64,000 nucleotides of DNA from Pycnococcus provasolii (GCA_049487715.1 CP150554.1:620001-684000); one strand, 5' to 3'. Counted from the stretch's first letter, positions 1 to 10,500 are shown. The notes: a model not told the origin generated them from the sequence alone. A program made the numbers and translations.

Positions 1-1
1 C

Positions 2-2095
2 TCTGGAGGACGCCTGCACAGCCATGGGATGGCGGACGACGAGGCTGTGAAGCGATCTCGCAGCATGCTGTATAACATGCGATACCATCCCGAGCCGCGG
101 GTCATCAAGCGTGGCACATGCTTCGGCCAATCGGCGCTCATGCTGCCTGATACAAATAAGGCGGTAGAGTACACAATTAAGGCGGCGATCCCGTCAGAGG
201 CGCTCTTCCTTCCACTCGAGTCATTCAACGACTACATCGACTCGATCGCGCCAGTGCTGCGTGCCTCCTCGGTCAACAACGAGAATGTCGAAAATGCGCT
301 CAAGGATGTGCCCGAGTTTAACAAACTGTCGGAAACGGAAATAAATGTGCTGGCGAGCGCGCTGTCAATCGTTTACTACTTCCCCGGCGAGGTCATCCAT
401 GAGAAGGGTGCGGAAATGGACACCTTCTTCCTCGTTGAGGATGGCGCCATTGCAGCGTTGGATGATAACGACGACGAGGTCAACGTCACCGAGGCTTGGG
501 AATGCTGCAACGCGGATTGCATTCGAGAGGTAAAAAACGCTGAGCACAAGATGGTGAGCAAAACATACATGGCCGCACTGACCATCTCAAAGGAAGAATT
601 CGAGAAGGTTCTTGGGTCACTTGAGGAGATCATGGCTGACACCGAGGACATACGCAAGCTGCGCTGCATTCGAAACGTCCCGCTTTTTGCAAGCCTTCGC
701 GAGCATCAGAAGAGGAGCATTGCAGGCAAGCTTGAAGAGAAGGTGTACCCAATCAAGTGCAAAGTCATCAAGCAGGGCGAGGAGAGCGATGCTATGTACT
801 ATATCTTGTCGGGAAAGGTGACCGTGCAGCTGGCAACCAGCAGCAAGATCGAAGGCCCGGGAGGCCGTGCCTCGCAACTAAACATCGCGGAGCTGGGCCC
901 AGGCCAGTTCTTTGGCGAGAGCGCACTGCTGCGTGACGAGCCACGCAATGCGTCGATTTACGTGGGCTCTAAGGAGGACCTGGTGTGCTACGTGCTCATG
1001 AAGAGGGACATGGAGATGGGACTCGGGCGACTGCACGACGCAATCTACAAGGTTCAGAAGGAGCGCGCCGTGCTCACGGCGCAGAAGATGCGCGACTACT
1101 ACGGCGACAGCTTTGAAAAGCACATTTGCCTTCGCGATCTGTTTATGATCAAGACGATAGGCGCGGGCGCGTACGGGATGGTGAGGATGGCGAAACACAA
1201 GGGTACCGAGCAGAGATATGCGGTCAAGATTCTCGGTAAGGAGAGGCTGATAGAAACTGGTCAAATGCACAACGTCGTGAATGAGCGTAAACTTCTCGCC
1301 AAGTGCAATCACCCGAACATCATCAAGCTCATCAGCGTTGACCGCGACTCCAGACATTACTACATGATCTTCGAAATGCTGCAGGGTGGCGAGCTGATGG
1401 GCCTCATCAGAACATTCGGCCGTCTCGAGCACATGGCTGCGCGCTTCTATACAGGCAACGTGATCCTTGCCTTTGCCTATCTGCACAAGCAGAACATCGT
1501 CTTCCGAGACTTGAAGCCTGAAAATCTGCTCATCGAGGCGAGCGGCTATCTGAAGCTGATTGACTTTGGCTTTGCGAAAGTTGTCAACAGTCGCACGTAC
1601 ACGCTCTGTGGCACGCCGGCGTACATAGCGCCGGAGGTTGTTCTCAGCGAGGGTCATGACAAGGCTGTTGACTACTGGGCACTGGGCGTTCTGATCTTCG
1701 AGATGATGGCAGGATACAGCCCGTTCGAGGAGGGTGGCGGCGGCGACTTGGCCATCTACGAGCGCATCACAAAATGCGAGTACACGTTTCCCAAGCACTT
1801 TGACTCCAATGCGAAGGATGTCATCAAACAACTGCTACAGCCGAAGAGCGCAAAGCGACTGGGCAACCTCGCTCGTGGCGTGTCTAATTTGTCGGAGCAT
1901 GCGTGGTTCCGCAGCGAGGAGAAGACGTTCAGCTGGGAAAAACTCAAGGCGCGCGAGCTGGATCCTCCGTTCCGTCCGCGTCTGGACGTGGAGGACGACA
2001 TGAGCATGTTCGAGGTTGCTGACGTGAGCACGGCGCACTTGAAGAACTCGGGTATTGTGAGCATGGACACGAGCGAGTGGGACGCGGCGTTCTAG
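2..2095 (+). CDS. cGMP-dependent protein kinase (PKG-type AGC kinase), 5' partial
   Basis: Ser/Thr kinase switched on by cyclic nucleotide binding. Numbering is from the ATG at 29. The reading frame is open to the left edge without a stop. The first cyclic-nucleotide-binding domain lacks its N-terminal half (only the GTCFGQSALM phosphate-binding region and beyond is present), so the true start is probably outside the window. Two complete cNMP domains follow (about residues 97-200 and 217-340; the last has FFGESALLRDEPRNAS, the canonical phosphate-binding cassette). The kinase domain has GAGAYG near 378, catalytic Lys400 (AVKIL), FRDLKPEN with Asp494, DFG with Asp512, and the GTPAYIAPE activation segment, then an AGC C-terminal tail. 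At least three cNMP domains plus a kinase on one chain is the PKG layout of algae, ciliates and apicomplexans, not PKA. Nucleotide preference (cGMP or cAMP) is inferred from the architecture only. Confidence 0.9.
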   Translation, partial: SGGRLHSHGMADDEAVKRSRSMLYNMRYHPEPRVIKRGTCFGQSALMLPDTNKAVEYTIKAAIPSEALFLPLESFNDYIDSIAPVLRASSVNNENVENALKDVPEFNKLSETEINVLASALSIVYYFPGEVIHEKGAEMDTFFLVEDGAIAALDDNDDEVNVTEAWECCNADCIREVKNAEHKMVSKTYMAALTISKEEFEKVLGSLEEIMADTEDIRKLRCIRNVPLFASLREHQKRSIAGKLEEKVYPIKCKVIKQGEESDAMYYILSGKVTVQLATSSKIEGPGGRASQLNIAELGPGQFFGESALLRDEPRNASIYVGSKEDLVCYVLMKRDMEMGLGRLHDAIYKVQKERAVLTAQKMRDYYGDSFEKHICLRDLFMIKTIGAGAYGMVRMAKHKGTEQRYAVKILGKERLIETGQMHNVVNERKLLAKCNHPNIIKLISVDRDSRHYYMIFEMLQGGELMGLIRTFGRLEHMAARFYTGNVILAFAYLHKQNIVFRDLKPENLLIEASGYLKLIDFGFAKVVNSRTYTLCGTPAYIAPEVVLSEGHDKAVDYWALGVLIFEMMAGYSPFEEGGGGDLAIYERITKCEYTFPKHFDSNAKDVIKQLLQPKSAKRLGNLARGVSNLSEHAWFRSEEKTFSWEKLKARELDPPFRPRLDVEDDMSMFEVADVSTAHLKNSGIVSMDTSEWDAAF

Positions 2096-2219
2096 CTTTG
2101 ACCTTAGATCGATATCGTGTGATTACTCATCAATACCTGATTTTTCAGTCTACCCTGGACCCCGCTTTCCCGGCGCCAACCCCCACTCCGCGCTTTGTTG
2201 TTTTCCGATCTGTCCGGGC

Positions 2220-3545
2220 ATGGCCGCCGCAACTCGCCGCGTCGTGCTCGTCGACGCCGACGCCCTGCGCGCAGCCTCGTCCGCGTCTGCACCAAACGAG
2301 TTGGGACTGCTCGTCGGTCGGTCCGCTTTGGGCGGAACACGCGATGTTATCCTATCCTTCGCACCGACGCCGTTGGACACAGATGCTGGCGCATCACTCG
2401 ACGAAGAAAGTTGCTCCCTGCTTGCGTCGCACGCACTGCAGCTCTCCAAGATGCTGCCTGGCGGAGTTTCCGTCATTGGCATGTACGTGTGCGCGCCGGC
2501 AGCGGTCGTGTCAAGCCCCGCAATGCGCACATGCCTTACCGAGCTCGACGAAGCACTCGTCGACGCGGGAGAGGAGCCTGATCAGGAACGCGTCGTCGTG
2601 CACTTCGATGCCGCAAAAAAGGCGGCGGCGCGTGCCATGGCTTGGAGCGCCGCCTCCGCCGCCGACGCGCCGCGAAGTCGGGACATGCGAGAACAAAAGG
2701 CCCTGTGCGCCGACGTGCGTGCCTTCTCGTGCGCGTTGCCTCTCACCGTCGCCGCGCAGGCTGAAGGAAAGGACGGCATCGAGGCGCTGCACGTTCTCGC
2801 GGACGCTGCACAGCGTGCTGCCGCCGCACACACGTTTGTCGATGCGCGAGGCGGTGTTGTGGGAGTTGCAGCTCCGCCTGCGCCCACGGGGGGCGCTGGC
2901 GGCAAGGCAAGTGGTAAGAAGAAGGGTGGTGGTGGCGGCGGCGGCGGCAGTGGCGGCACTGCGCTCGACGCGTACCCCGACGCTCTTCCGCACGTTCATC
3001 GAATCACGGCACTTTCTCCGCTTAGCAGGCCAAGCTCAGGATCTCGTGTGCGCGCTATGGGCACGCTGGGACTAGTCGGCGTGGTGCTCGGAGGGCTTGA
3101 GCCACCGTGCGCCGTGCGCATGGCGCTGATCGACGACGCGCGACGAACAATACGGCATCGCATTCAGGTTTTGGAGGAGGAAGAGGAAGGTGACGTGAAA
3201 AAAAGCGCCAAAGTGTTGCAGGCAGCACGCCGCGCTCTTCTCGTGCGCGCCGACACGGCATTGCCACTCGTCGACTACGCAACTGCCGCAGAAGGTGGCG
3301 AAGACGTAGTCGCACGGTGGATGGAGGCTGGCGTCGTTCCTCAAGGCGCCACGAGTGATTCACTGCTAACTTCGCTGTTGTGGCTAGAGGAAGCGCCTTC
3401 TCGTCCATCTGCATTGAAGCGCACAGAGACGGTGCCGCCATCAACACCGACCAAGGCAATGCCGCCTCTTGGCGTGCTAATCGCGGTGATTATGGCGCTG
3501 ATTGCCGTCGTCATGGGTCTCGTGCTCAAGGGCGGCCTCTTGTAA
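2220..3545 (+). CDS. ODR4-like tail-anchored membrane protein
   Basis: A 441-residue protein resembling the ODR-4 family, ER proteins needed for receptor trafficking in nematodes and linked to UFSP2 and UFMylation in mammals. The N-terminal third has the family pattern: a short strand, GLLVGRSALGGTRDVILSF, then the HALQLSKMLPGGVSVIGMY block typical of ODR4 proteins. A low-complexity Gly/Lys linker sits near residue 225-245. The C-terminus is a single hydrophobic segment (residues about 418-440) with almost nothing after it, so a tail anchor with the bulk in the cytosol is likely. Length and topology match animal ODR4 (about 450 residues). The start ATG at 2220 lies 125 nt after the upstream kinase stop, and the stop is only 26 nt from the convergent RCC1 gene. 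The family call rests on motif resemblance and was not searched. Confidence 0.7.
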   Translation: MAAATRRVVLVDADALRAASSASAPNELGLLVGRSALGGTRDVILSFAPTPLDTDAGASLDEESCSLLASHALQLSKMLPGGVSVIGMYVCAPAAVVSSPAMRTCLTELDEALVDAGEEPDQERVVVHFDAAKKAAARAMAWSAASAADAPRSRDMREQKALCADVRAFSCALPLTVAAQAEGKDGIEALHVLADAAQRAAAAHTFVDARGGVVGVAAPPAPTGGAGGKASGKKKGGGGGGGGSGGTALDAYPDALPHVHRITALSPLSRPSSGSRVRAMGTLGLVGVVLGGLEPPCAVRMALIDDARRTIRHRIQVLEEEEEGDVKKSAKVLQAARRALLVRADTALPLVDYATAAEGGEDVVARWMEAGVVPQGATSDSLLTSLLWLEEAPSRPSALKRTETVPPSTPTKAMPPLGVLIAVIMALIAVVMGLVLKGGLL

Positions 3546-3571
3546 CTATTTGAATCTTTTTTTTAATACAA

Positions 3572-4564
3572 TTACAAAATGGGAACCTCAGTGGTGAACG
3601 GTGTGGCGTTGAGTTCAGCGACCTGCGTTGCTTCGACCGGCGCCTGGCCAAAGTTGTTTTCTCCCCAGCACACGATGCTGCCATCGCGTCGCAGCGCAAG
3701 CGAGTGAAAGGTACCCGCGGCGATCGCGACAAAGTCACCTGGTACGCCGTCGGAAGGTGCCTCGCCTTCGTCGTCGTTGCCCCAGCACGCGATGCTGCCG
3801 TCGCGTCGCAGCGCAAGGGAGTGAAAGCGTCCCACGGCGATCGCGACGAAGTTGCCCTCGACGCCGTCTGAAGGCGCCTGTTTATGGCCGTTGCCTCCCA
3901 AGCACGCGATACTGCCGTCGCGTCGCAGCGCCATCGAGTTCCAGGTACCCGCGGCAATCGCGACGAAGTCGCCTGGTATGCCGTCTGGAGGCGTCTGGCC
4001 TTCGATGTTGCGCCCCCAGCACGCGATGCTCCCGTCGCGTCGCAGTGCGATCGAATGATATGCACCTGCGGCGATAGCAACGAAGTCTCCTGGAATGCCC
4101 TCGGGAGGCGCTTGGCCATACGAGTCGCAACCCCAACACGCGACGCTGCCGTCGCGTCGCAGCGCCAAAGAGTGAAGCTCACCCGCAGCGATCGCAGTGA
4201 AGTCTCCCTCGACGGCGTCGGGAGGTGCCTGGCCGTGCGTGTTGCGTCCCCAGCATAAGACGCTGCCATCATCTCGAAGCACCAACGAGTGCAAGCGACC
4301 CGCGTCAACTGCGACGAATTTGCCGTCGCGAGGCGTCTCGCCGTAGACGTCGAGACCCCAGAACGCGATACTGCCGTCGTGTCGGAGTGCTAGCGAGTGC
4401 CGATAACCCGCAGCAAGCATCGCGTTGTTGCGTGCCGTTTGCAGTCGCTTGGTGCGTCGCGGTCTGTGGATGGCCACGAGCCATTCGCGCCAGATGGCGA
4501 TGGCGGCGTCTCTCAGAGCGTCGTCGACATCGTCACCAAGCGGAGGCGGAGACATTTTTGTCAC
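3572..4564 (-). CDS. RCC1-repeat (beta-propeller) protein
   Basis: A 330-residue protein consisting almost wholly of seven RCC1/BLIP-II-type repeats after a roughly 50-residue N-terminal helix. Each repeat reads approximately GDFVAIAAG-x-HSLALRRDGSIACWG and is 39 residues long. The repeat is also visible in DNA: the segment encoding RRDGS recurs near 3674, 3791, 3908, 4025, 4142 and 4259 at exact 117-nt spacing, with a last step of 108 nt near 4367. Such uniform repeats suggest recent internal duplication or gene conversion. There is no signal peptide or membrane segment, so it is probably soluble and intracellular. The partner is unknown; short repeats of this kind resemble bacterial BLIP-II-like propellers more than nuclear RCC1 itself. 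A telomere-type repeat lies 47 nt upstream of its start. Confidence 0.85.
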   Translation of the reverse strand: MTKMSPPPLGDDVDDALRDAAIAIWREWLVAIHRPRRTKRLQTARNNAMLAAGYRHSLALRHDGSIAFWGLDVYGETPRDGKFVAVDAGRLHSLVLRDDGSVLCWGRNTHGQAPPDAVEGDFTAIAAGELHSLALRRDGSVACWGCDSYGQAPPEGIPGDFVAIAAGAYHSIALRRDGSIACWGRNIEGQTPPDGIPGDFVAIAAGTWNSMALRRDGSIACLGGNGHKQAPSDGVEGNFVAIAVGRFHSLALRRDGSIACWGNDDEGEAPSDGVPGDFVAIAAGTFHSLALRRDGSIVCWGENNFGQAPVEATQVAELNATPFTTEVPIL

Positions 4565-4610
4565 AAAAAATATCTATGGTAAATCTACTCTACCGAATCC
4601 AAACCGAGGT

Positions 4611-4629
4611 CCCTAACCCTAACCCTAAC
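4611..4629. repeat. interstitial telomere-type repeat (CCCTAA)3
   Basis: Three CCCTAA units, 47 nt upstream of the RCC1-repeat gene start. On the coding strand of that gene they read TTAGGG. Confidence 0.9.
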
Positions 4630-4764
4630 AGGGGTCCGGGACGGCCAACCTTCCATGGCCGGCATGGCGACGACCCAACCAGGTGGGCAGCCTGCTTTGT
4701 GAAGTTTTTTTTTCTTTAAAGTATACTGCGTTGACGAGGGTAAAATGAATTTTGCACCTCAACG

Positions 4765-5853
4765 TCAACGCACGAGGCGAACAGCCTTGGCCGCCGCGCG
4801 CGCGACGCGCCGCTTCTCCTCGAGCGCGACGGCGGCGTTAAACGCCTCAATCTTCTTCGCGTCAATGCCTCGGGACTTGAATTTTTTGTCGCGAATGTAG
4901 CGCTCCAGCAAGGACGACGTGCCGCTGAAGGTGAAGTCCTCGCGAGTGAAGAGGTAGTACAGATACGCCGCCATCACCTGCGCTCCGCCAACGAAGTACG
5001 TGAGCGGCTCCATCACGTCCCAGCTGAGTTCCCAGAAGGTGGCACGGAAGAAGCAAGTTAGCTGCAAGGTGAGCAAGCCAAAGCCAGTCCACAGAACTAA
5101 ATTGCTGACGCGCTTTGCCGACGTTTCAGCCTCCTCCTTCGTCTTGATGATCTCGTCGTAGTCGCTAACGCCGTCGCCATCGGAGTCTGCGTTTGGTGGA
5201 GGCAGTGCCGCCGCGATAGTCAGGGCGACGTCCTTGGGCTTCGTGAATACCTCGTCGTTGTAGATGATAACGACGCTGGCTCGGTGCAGCGTCTTCGCAA
5301 GCCCATCCGCATCCACATCTTCGCTGTGCTTAACATACGGCTGGACAATTTTTATGAATTCTTTGTATGGCATGACCTCCCTTTCTTCGTTGGCGATGGT
5401 GTAGTGCAGTTCCGTGAGCTCGGCGCCTCGCATGAGCTCCTTGGTGCGATCCACGTTCTCGTTCTTGCCTCCGCCGTTTTCTTTTTCTTTTTTCGCACTC
5501 GAGCTTGCAAAACCGCGCCCCGCGTTTGCGTATGCTTTCGCGCTGTTGCTTGCAAGGCTCGTCGTCGTGAGGAAGGTTGCGTTCGCTCCTGCGCGAAACG
5601 CCACGGCCCGACCCGCTTTCGCCGCAAATCCGCGTGCAAGGAACGCATTCGTGAACCCGGTTTCCCGAAGAAGGCTTGCACCGCCGCAGGCACTCGTGGT
5701 GGTGGTTGTCGCAGAAGCGCCAACGGTTCCTGCGGCTGTTGTTAAGCGCGGCAAGCTCGCGAAATGAGCTGCTTGAGCGCCTGCGAGCACTCGCGCCGCG
5801 AGTTGGCCAGCTCGCGCTTGTGAGCTCATCCTCGCCCTTGTGAGCTGTGGCAA
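4765..5853 (-). CDS. MCU: mitochondrial calcium uniporter pore subunit (MCU)
   Basis: Pore-forming subunit of the Ca2+ channel of the inner mitochondrial membrane. The first 110 residues are Ala/Arg/Ser/Thr-rich with almost no acidic residues, as expected of a mitochondrial presequence. A coiled-coil region and two membrane segments (about residues 250-270 and 282-300) flank the diagnostic selectivity filter WDVMEP, with Asp279 and Glu282, followed by LTYFVGG as in all MCU proteins. A C-terminal coiled coil ends the protein. Unusually, a perfect EF-hand/type-3-repeat-like calcium loop, DSDGDGVSDYDE (residues 223-234), sits just before the first coiled coil. No intron is needed. ATGs at 5853 and 5829 are both possible starts. 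The identity is firm because of the filter and topology; the Ca2+-binding role of the loop is inferred. Confidence 0.9.
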   Translation of the reverse strand: MPQLTRARMSSQARAGQLAARVLAGAQAAHFASLPRLTTAAGTVGASATTTTTSACGGASLLRETGFTNAFLARGFAAKAGRAVAFRAGANATFLTTTSLASNSAKAYANAGRGFASSSAKKEKENGGGKNENVDRTKELMRGAELTELHYTIANEEREVMPYKEFIKIVQPYVKHSEDVDADGLAKTLHRASVVIIYNDEVFTKPKDVALTIAAALPPPNADSDGDGVSDYDEIIKTKEEAETSAKRVSNLVLWTGFGLLTLQLTCFFRATFWELSWDVMEPLTYFVGGAQVMAAYLYYLFTREDFTFSGTSSLLERYIRDKKFKSRGIDAKKIEAFNAAVALEEKRRVARAAAKAVRLVR

Positions 5854-5881
5854 TATGGAAGAGTCTTATTTCAGAGGGCAC

Positions 5882-6634
5882 GAGGCAACCAGTGCCAACT
5901 AACTAACTATATTTGTATATATATATTTTTAATGAGCGCCAAACGCGAGCTCCTCACACACGCACACGCACACGCACACGCACACGCTGCGAGGGCCGGA
6001 GGGCGCTGACTACCCTAGTGACTTGGCACGCCGCGCCCGGGCAGCAGGGAGGAGGAGGCGAGTGGCAAGGGGCCTAACGCTAAGTAGGGTTTACAGTGTA
6101 AGCCCAAGCTTATTCTTACAATTTTACCGGATTCCTACGAGGTGGGAAAGGTCGAGCATTTACTGGCACGCAAGTTGCAACGGTCAACTCGGTTAATAAT
6201 AAAGGTAGTTAAGGGGGAGAACACCTGTCCACGGACCACACGAAACCCTGGAGGTTCCAGGGCTGCAGGGGCAGGAACACAACAGCTAACAGGCCTGCAT
6301 GGTTCCTGGACAGGTGTTCTCCCACCTTGTTCTCCCCCCCCTTCATAGACTAACCTTAGACTAGTTATGTTTTACCCCTGTGTGACCTCGCCGTCCTCGT
6401 GTCCTCGCCCCGTGCCCGTGGGGCACTGGGGCTGTCACCTTGGCTGTGATCTTGGTGAAACATACAACTATGTACTGTCTATCGTAGACTAGTAAGTAGT
6501 GTCTACCATAAGGAATAATGGTACTTCCTGGTGAGTCGACTGTAGTCTTTGACAATCCAACCAAACTTGTAACACACTACGAAGTAGTATCCTGGGATAC
6601 GTGCGGCGTGGTAGGAAAGCGTTTGTCCACTAAG
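5882..6634. other. intergenic stretch with CA-rich repeat and hairpin element
   Basis: No convincing gene. It holds a (CACACG)n tract near 5956-5986, an AT-rich patch near 5910-5932, the inverted repeat annotated separately, and two TAGACTA-type words (6346 and 6485). Small ORFs here lack coding character. Confidence 0.6.
6215..6323. repeat. inverted-repeat (MITE- or hairpin-like) element
   Basis: A perfect 17-bp inverted repeat: arm 6215-6231 (starts GGGAGAACACCTGTCC) pairs with 6307-6323. The 75-bp interior carries a second small palindrome, CCCTGGA-GGT-TCCAGGG, at 6246-6262. The whole unit is 109 bp. It could be a short non-autonomous element or a structured RNA; no target-site duplication is evident to me. 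Confidence 0.55.
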
Positions 6635-7300
6635 TCACGCACTTGTCTCGGGTCCTGCCGTGGCGCTTCCACTTGACGAGGATCGCAGGCGACGAGCATC
6701 GTCGACTTGACTTCCGGCTGCATCGCCATTGACGCGGTCAAACGGCTCTGCCAAGGGAATTGGACTAGGAGCGGATCCACCGCCGCCACGAGCAGATGCT
6801 TCGGTCGGAGCCGGCGCCGACGCCTGGGCTGGAGCCGTTGCAGAAATGACGCCGTGCCCAGGACGATTCATTTCACCAAGGGCGGCCCACTCTGGAGCAC
6901 GCATGCTAGCGCCAGAAGGCGTCTCTGGAACCACACGGGATGTTTCAGAAACCAGTGGCGTACTCCGCTCCATGTGCCCGACACTGGCAACGGCGATTGG
7001 ATCTCCCTGTGTCTCCCACAGCTGACGTCGACGCTCCTGCCGCATTAACGCATTTTCGCGCTCCTCCCGCAGTGTCGTTGATAAAGCATCGATCGTCGCC
7101 GAGGCGGCGATCGCGTTTGGCTCTGCATCAATCGGTCGATCTAGCGCCACCCCATGACCGTACAGCAGGTCAATATACCTTGCCTCAGCCCCCCGATGAT
7201 GAGGCTGGTTTTGTTTGTTTGTTTGTAGTGTATTATATGGTTGTGTGCGGCGGATTGCGTTAGCTCCTGGGCGCTTCGAAAACAACAGCAATGTTGGCAC
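6635..7300 (-). CDS. hypothetical protein, doubtful gene model
   Basis: An open frame of 221 codons. The middle and end (from about RGAEARYIDLLYGHG) are GC-rich and look coding: a charged helical part (LREERENALMRQERRR) then an Ala/Pro/Ser-rich tail. The first 37 codons lie in AT-rich DNA with a TTTG microsatellite (near 7212-7227) and look like intron or untranslated DNA. A better model may start at an acceptor near 7180. An overlapping frame (6577-6789) could replace the C-terminus if there is a frameshift or splice. No family recognised. Treat the coordinates as the span of a probable exon. Confidence 0.35.
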   Translation of the reverse strand: MPTLLLFSKRPGANAIRRTQPYNTLQTNKQNQPHHRGAEARYIDLLYGHGVALDRPIDAEPNAIAASATIDALSTTLREERENALMRQERRRQLWETQGDPIAVASVGHMERSTPLVSETSRVVPETPSGASMRAPEWAALGEMNRPGHGVISATAPAQASAPAPTEASARGGGGSAPSPIPLAEPFDRVNGDAAGSQVDDARRLRSSSSGSATAGPETSA

Positions 7301-7529
7301 TCGCGAGAGCGATTCATCCCTGCTACGGACCTTGGTTGCATCCGGCTGTCCAACAAGATAGGCCTACGCGGGGGAAATTGTGTGAAGTGTGTGCCGGTGG
7401 GGTGGGGCATGGCGGATGAGTGAATCTGTTCTGCGACACGCAATGTCACTGCCCCAGTTCACCAACAAAGCATGCATGAAACAATCAATGCAACCAAAAA
7501 CATTTCCCGATAATCCAAACACCACATCT

Positions 7530-10500
7530 CTAGTATTTAGGCACCTCGTCAACTCCAGGATAGCGAGCCCGTGGCGGGCTTGTCAGAATAACTGGCGCGG
7601 CGGGCGTGGGAATGAGCGTGTACGGCACAGGCGTTGGACGCGACAGGTAGGAGACAGGGTGGTGTGGCGAGTGCAGTGCGTAGGCGCTCGCAGGCACAGC
7701 GCTTGAGTAGTGCATAGGCGGAGCGCCGGAGGCAATTGCGTCATGTTCCTTCTGCACCGCACGCGCTGCAGCACGCCGCCGCATCCTCGAGTGGTCCGAG
7801 TCGTCCAGAGCGTCTTCCACCGCCTGTAGCGCTTCCTCACGTTCTCGACGAAGCGTCTGCTCCACCGCGTTTGCTGTGCGCTCTCGCACGTGCGCGACAA
7901 CATCGTCCACGATGCTGTCCTTGTCAGGATCCTTCGTTCGCATGCCTGGGCTTTTTCCCAACTTTTCCTCCACCGCGCGCGTCAGCAGATCGATCCTTTC
8001 GTGGATTACGCTAACCTCTGCGGATACAGGAGGCGGCGGTGGCGGATTGATGATGTTCTCGAGATCCGCCAGGCGCTTCGACACCTTTGAGATGTGTGCA
8101 TCCTCTTCCTTCTTCGCAGCCTTCTCCTCAGCCACCACCTCAGCTTGCTGCCGCGCCATTTGCATGCCCTCGAGGAGAGCCACGCGCTCCTTCAGCACCG
8201 CCTCTACCTCACTCACCTCGTCGTCGTCCTGGGCAACATGCACCTTGCTCGCGCTGTTGGCAAGCTCCATGCCCTCCAGCATCGCAATGCGCTCTTTGAG
8301 GCGAAGCTCCTCCGATGTCACGCCACGACGTTGCGATCTGCCCGGCGTCCTGCGAGGGCTCTTCAGAGCGGACCGAAGCGGGCTACCACCTTCACGTAAG
8401 TACTGCACTGGCATTGCGCTGTTGATGGCACCCTCAAGCATGGCAATGCGCTCGCGCAGCGCCGCCTCCGTGTCGCTCACCGTGCCCGGCGTTGATGGTG
8501 CTGCGGATGACGCCAACAACGGTGGCAAAGGCTCGAACGGAAGGTCAAGGCCCTTCTCAGCCACCGCTCCCTCGAGCGATGCAAGGCGTTCGCGGAGCGC
8601 AAGCTCGCTCGCCTGCACTGTGCTCGCCTCCCGCTCCGCTGCCTGGCCCTCAAGGTAGGCTATGCGTTCGCGAAGACGGAGCTCCTCCGCCGCCTTCGCC
8701 TGCAGCTCTTGCGTCATCATCTCCTCCTTTTCGCGCTCAGCATCGCGCTCGCGCTTCGCCGCCTTTTCAATCTCCGCACCCTCGAGGAAACCGAGGCGTT
8801 CAACTAGCTTTGCTTCCTCCTCCGAGATGAGCTGCACCTTCTTCGGGGTCATGCCATTCTCGCCGCGCATGCCTCGCAGAAGCTTCACGCGTGTGTGCAA
8901 GATTGCAACCTCCTCCGAGCGCGCGTACGACGCCGGACTGCGCGGCGCCGCGTGCGTGGCGGTTGTCGTCGCAGCGCCAGCCTCGCGCGCAGCCTCGCGG
9001 CCCTCAAGAATCGCTAGGCGCTCTCGAAGCGCAAGCTCTTCATCTGACACCTGCGCCTCTGCGCGAAGCAGGTTGCGCCCTCGCTCGATCTGTGAACCCT
9101 CCAGCATCGCAATTCGCTCCTTTATGGGCATGCTTGCCACGATTTCTTTGGGCAGATTGCCTCGCTCAATTGCGATGCCTTCGAGGATAGCAATGCGCTG
9201 CAGCATTGCGTCGTCCTCAGCCGTCGCGGCGGAAGTGTCAGCTGCCGCTGGTCGTGCTGGGCTAAGCATGGGCATGTGCACCTCCTCGCCGTTGTCTATC
9301 CGGCGCTGAAGCTCCATGCCCTCAAGCAGCGCAAGTTTCTCGCGCATCGCAAGCTCCGCCTTGAGCGCCTTTTCTCTCTCGTCCGCCTCCTTCTCCTTTT
9401 TCTTCCTCTCCTCCTCCTCCTCCTCCGCCTTCTTCTTGTCCTGCGCCTTCTTGATGCCCTCGATCATCGCAAGGCGCTCTTTCAGCGATGCCTCGCCCTC
9501 GCTGACAACCGCGCCAGATGACGACGACGTCGAGGTGGCGGCAGCGACTTCTGGCAGCTTTCCGTCCGCAAGCATGAGCCCCTCGAGCATCGCAAGCCGC
9601 TCCTTCAGCGCAACCTCCTCTTGGCTCACAACCTTCGGCTGGTCGACGACGATCACCTCGCCCGTCTCGATGTCGCGCATCGCACGGCGCGTGCCTCCGG
9701 GCGTTCTAGGGGCGGCGGCGGGGCTCTTGGGCATCGTCACCGTCATGCCGGCTCCCGCCGCCTCGAGCGACTCCAGTCGGGCACGCAGCCGTACAGTCTC
9801 CTCCCTCAGCGTGTCGCTCGCCGCAGATGACTCCACCGCCGCGAGGCGTGATCGAAGTGCCGCAACATCCTCGGGGCGCGGAGCGACGGCTGTCGTCGTT
9901 TGCGGCGCGGACGCGCCAAGCGCGAATCCCAGCTCAATGGACTCGAGCCGTTCTTTCATTGCAGCGAGCTGCGAAAGGTCTCCACCGTGTCGGCTGGGCG
10001 TCGCCGCACTGTCCACCTCGCGCTCGAGGCTCGCGAGCCGGTCGCGCAGCAGACGGACGTCCTCTCGCAAGCCTCCCGCCATGGGCGGTGGCGGTGGTAG
10101 AGGCGCAGGTCCCCTGAGTGACGTCTCCAGCGCCGACAGCTTGGCTGCGAGCTCGTCGACGCGCAGCGTTTCGAAGGTTGCGGCGGTTGCACGCGGAGAG
10201 CGCGGCGTGTGGAGCGCCGGCCTCGGCGAGTTCCTGACCACCTTCGACTCAGACACCCTCAGCTGCGTTCGCAGCGAGTCTCGCTCATCCTCCGCAGCCA
10301 TGAGCCGTTCCTCCGCCTGGTTAACGCGCCCCAGCAGGTCCGCGTACTCCGCGCGTGCCTCTCTGTCGAGCTCTCTCACCTGGTTCCACGCGGCGTTCAC
10401 GGCTCGCGCGGGGCTCGCAAACTTCATCGTGATGGTCGGTCCGTCCTCCTCCGAGGTGGTCGCCGCTCCCGTCGCCGCTGGCGTGTGAAAGCGCGACTCG

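Noticed and set aside
7876-10488. Ser-rich plus-strand frames opposite the 'ERIAMLEG' gene
   Set aside because: Shadows of codon-biased coding DNA; no start context, motif or consistent composition.
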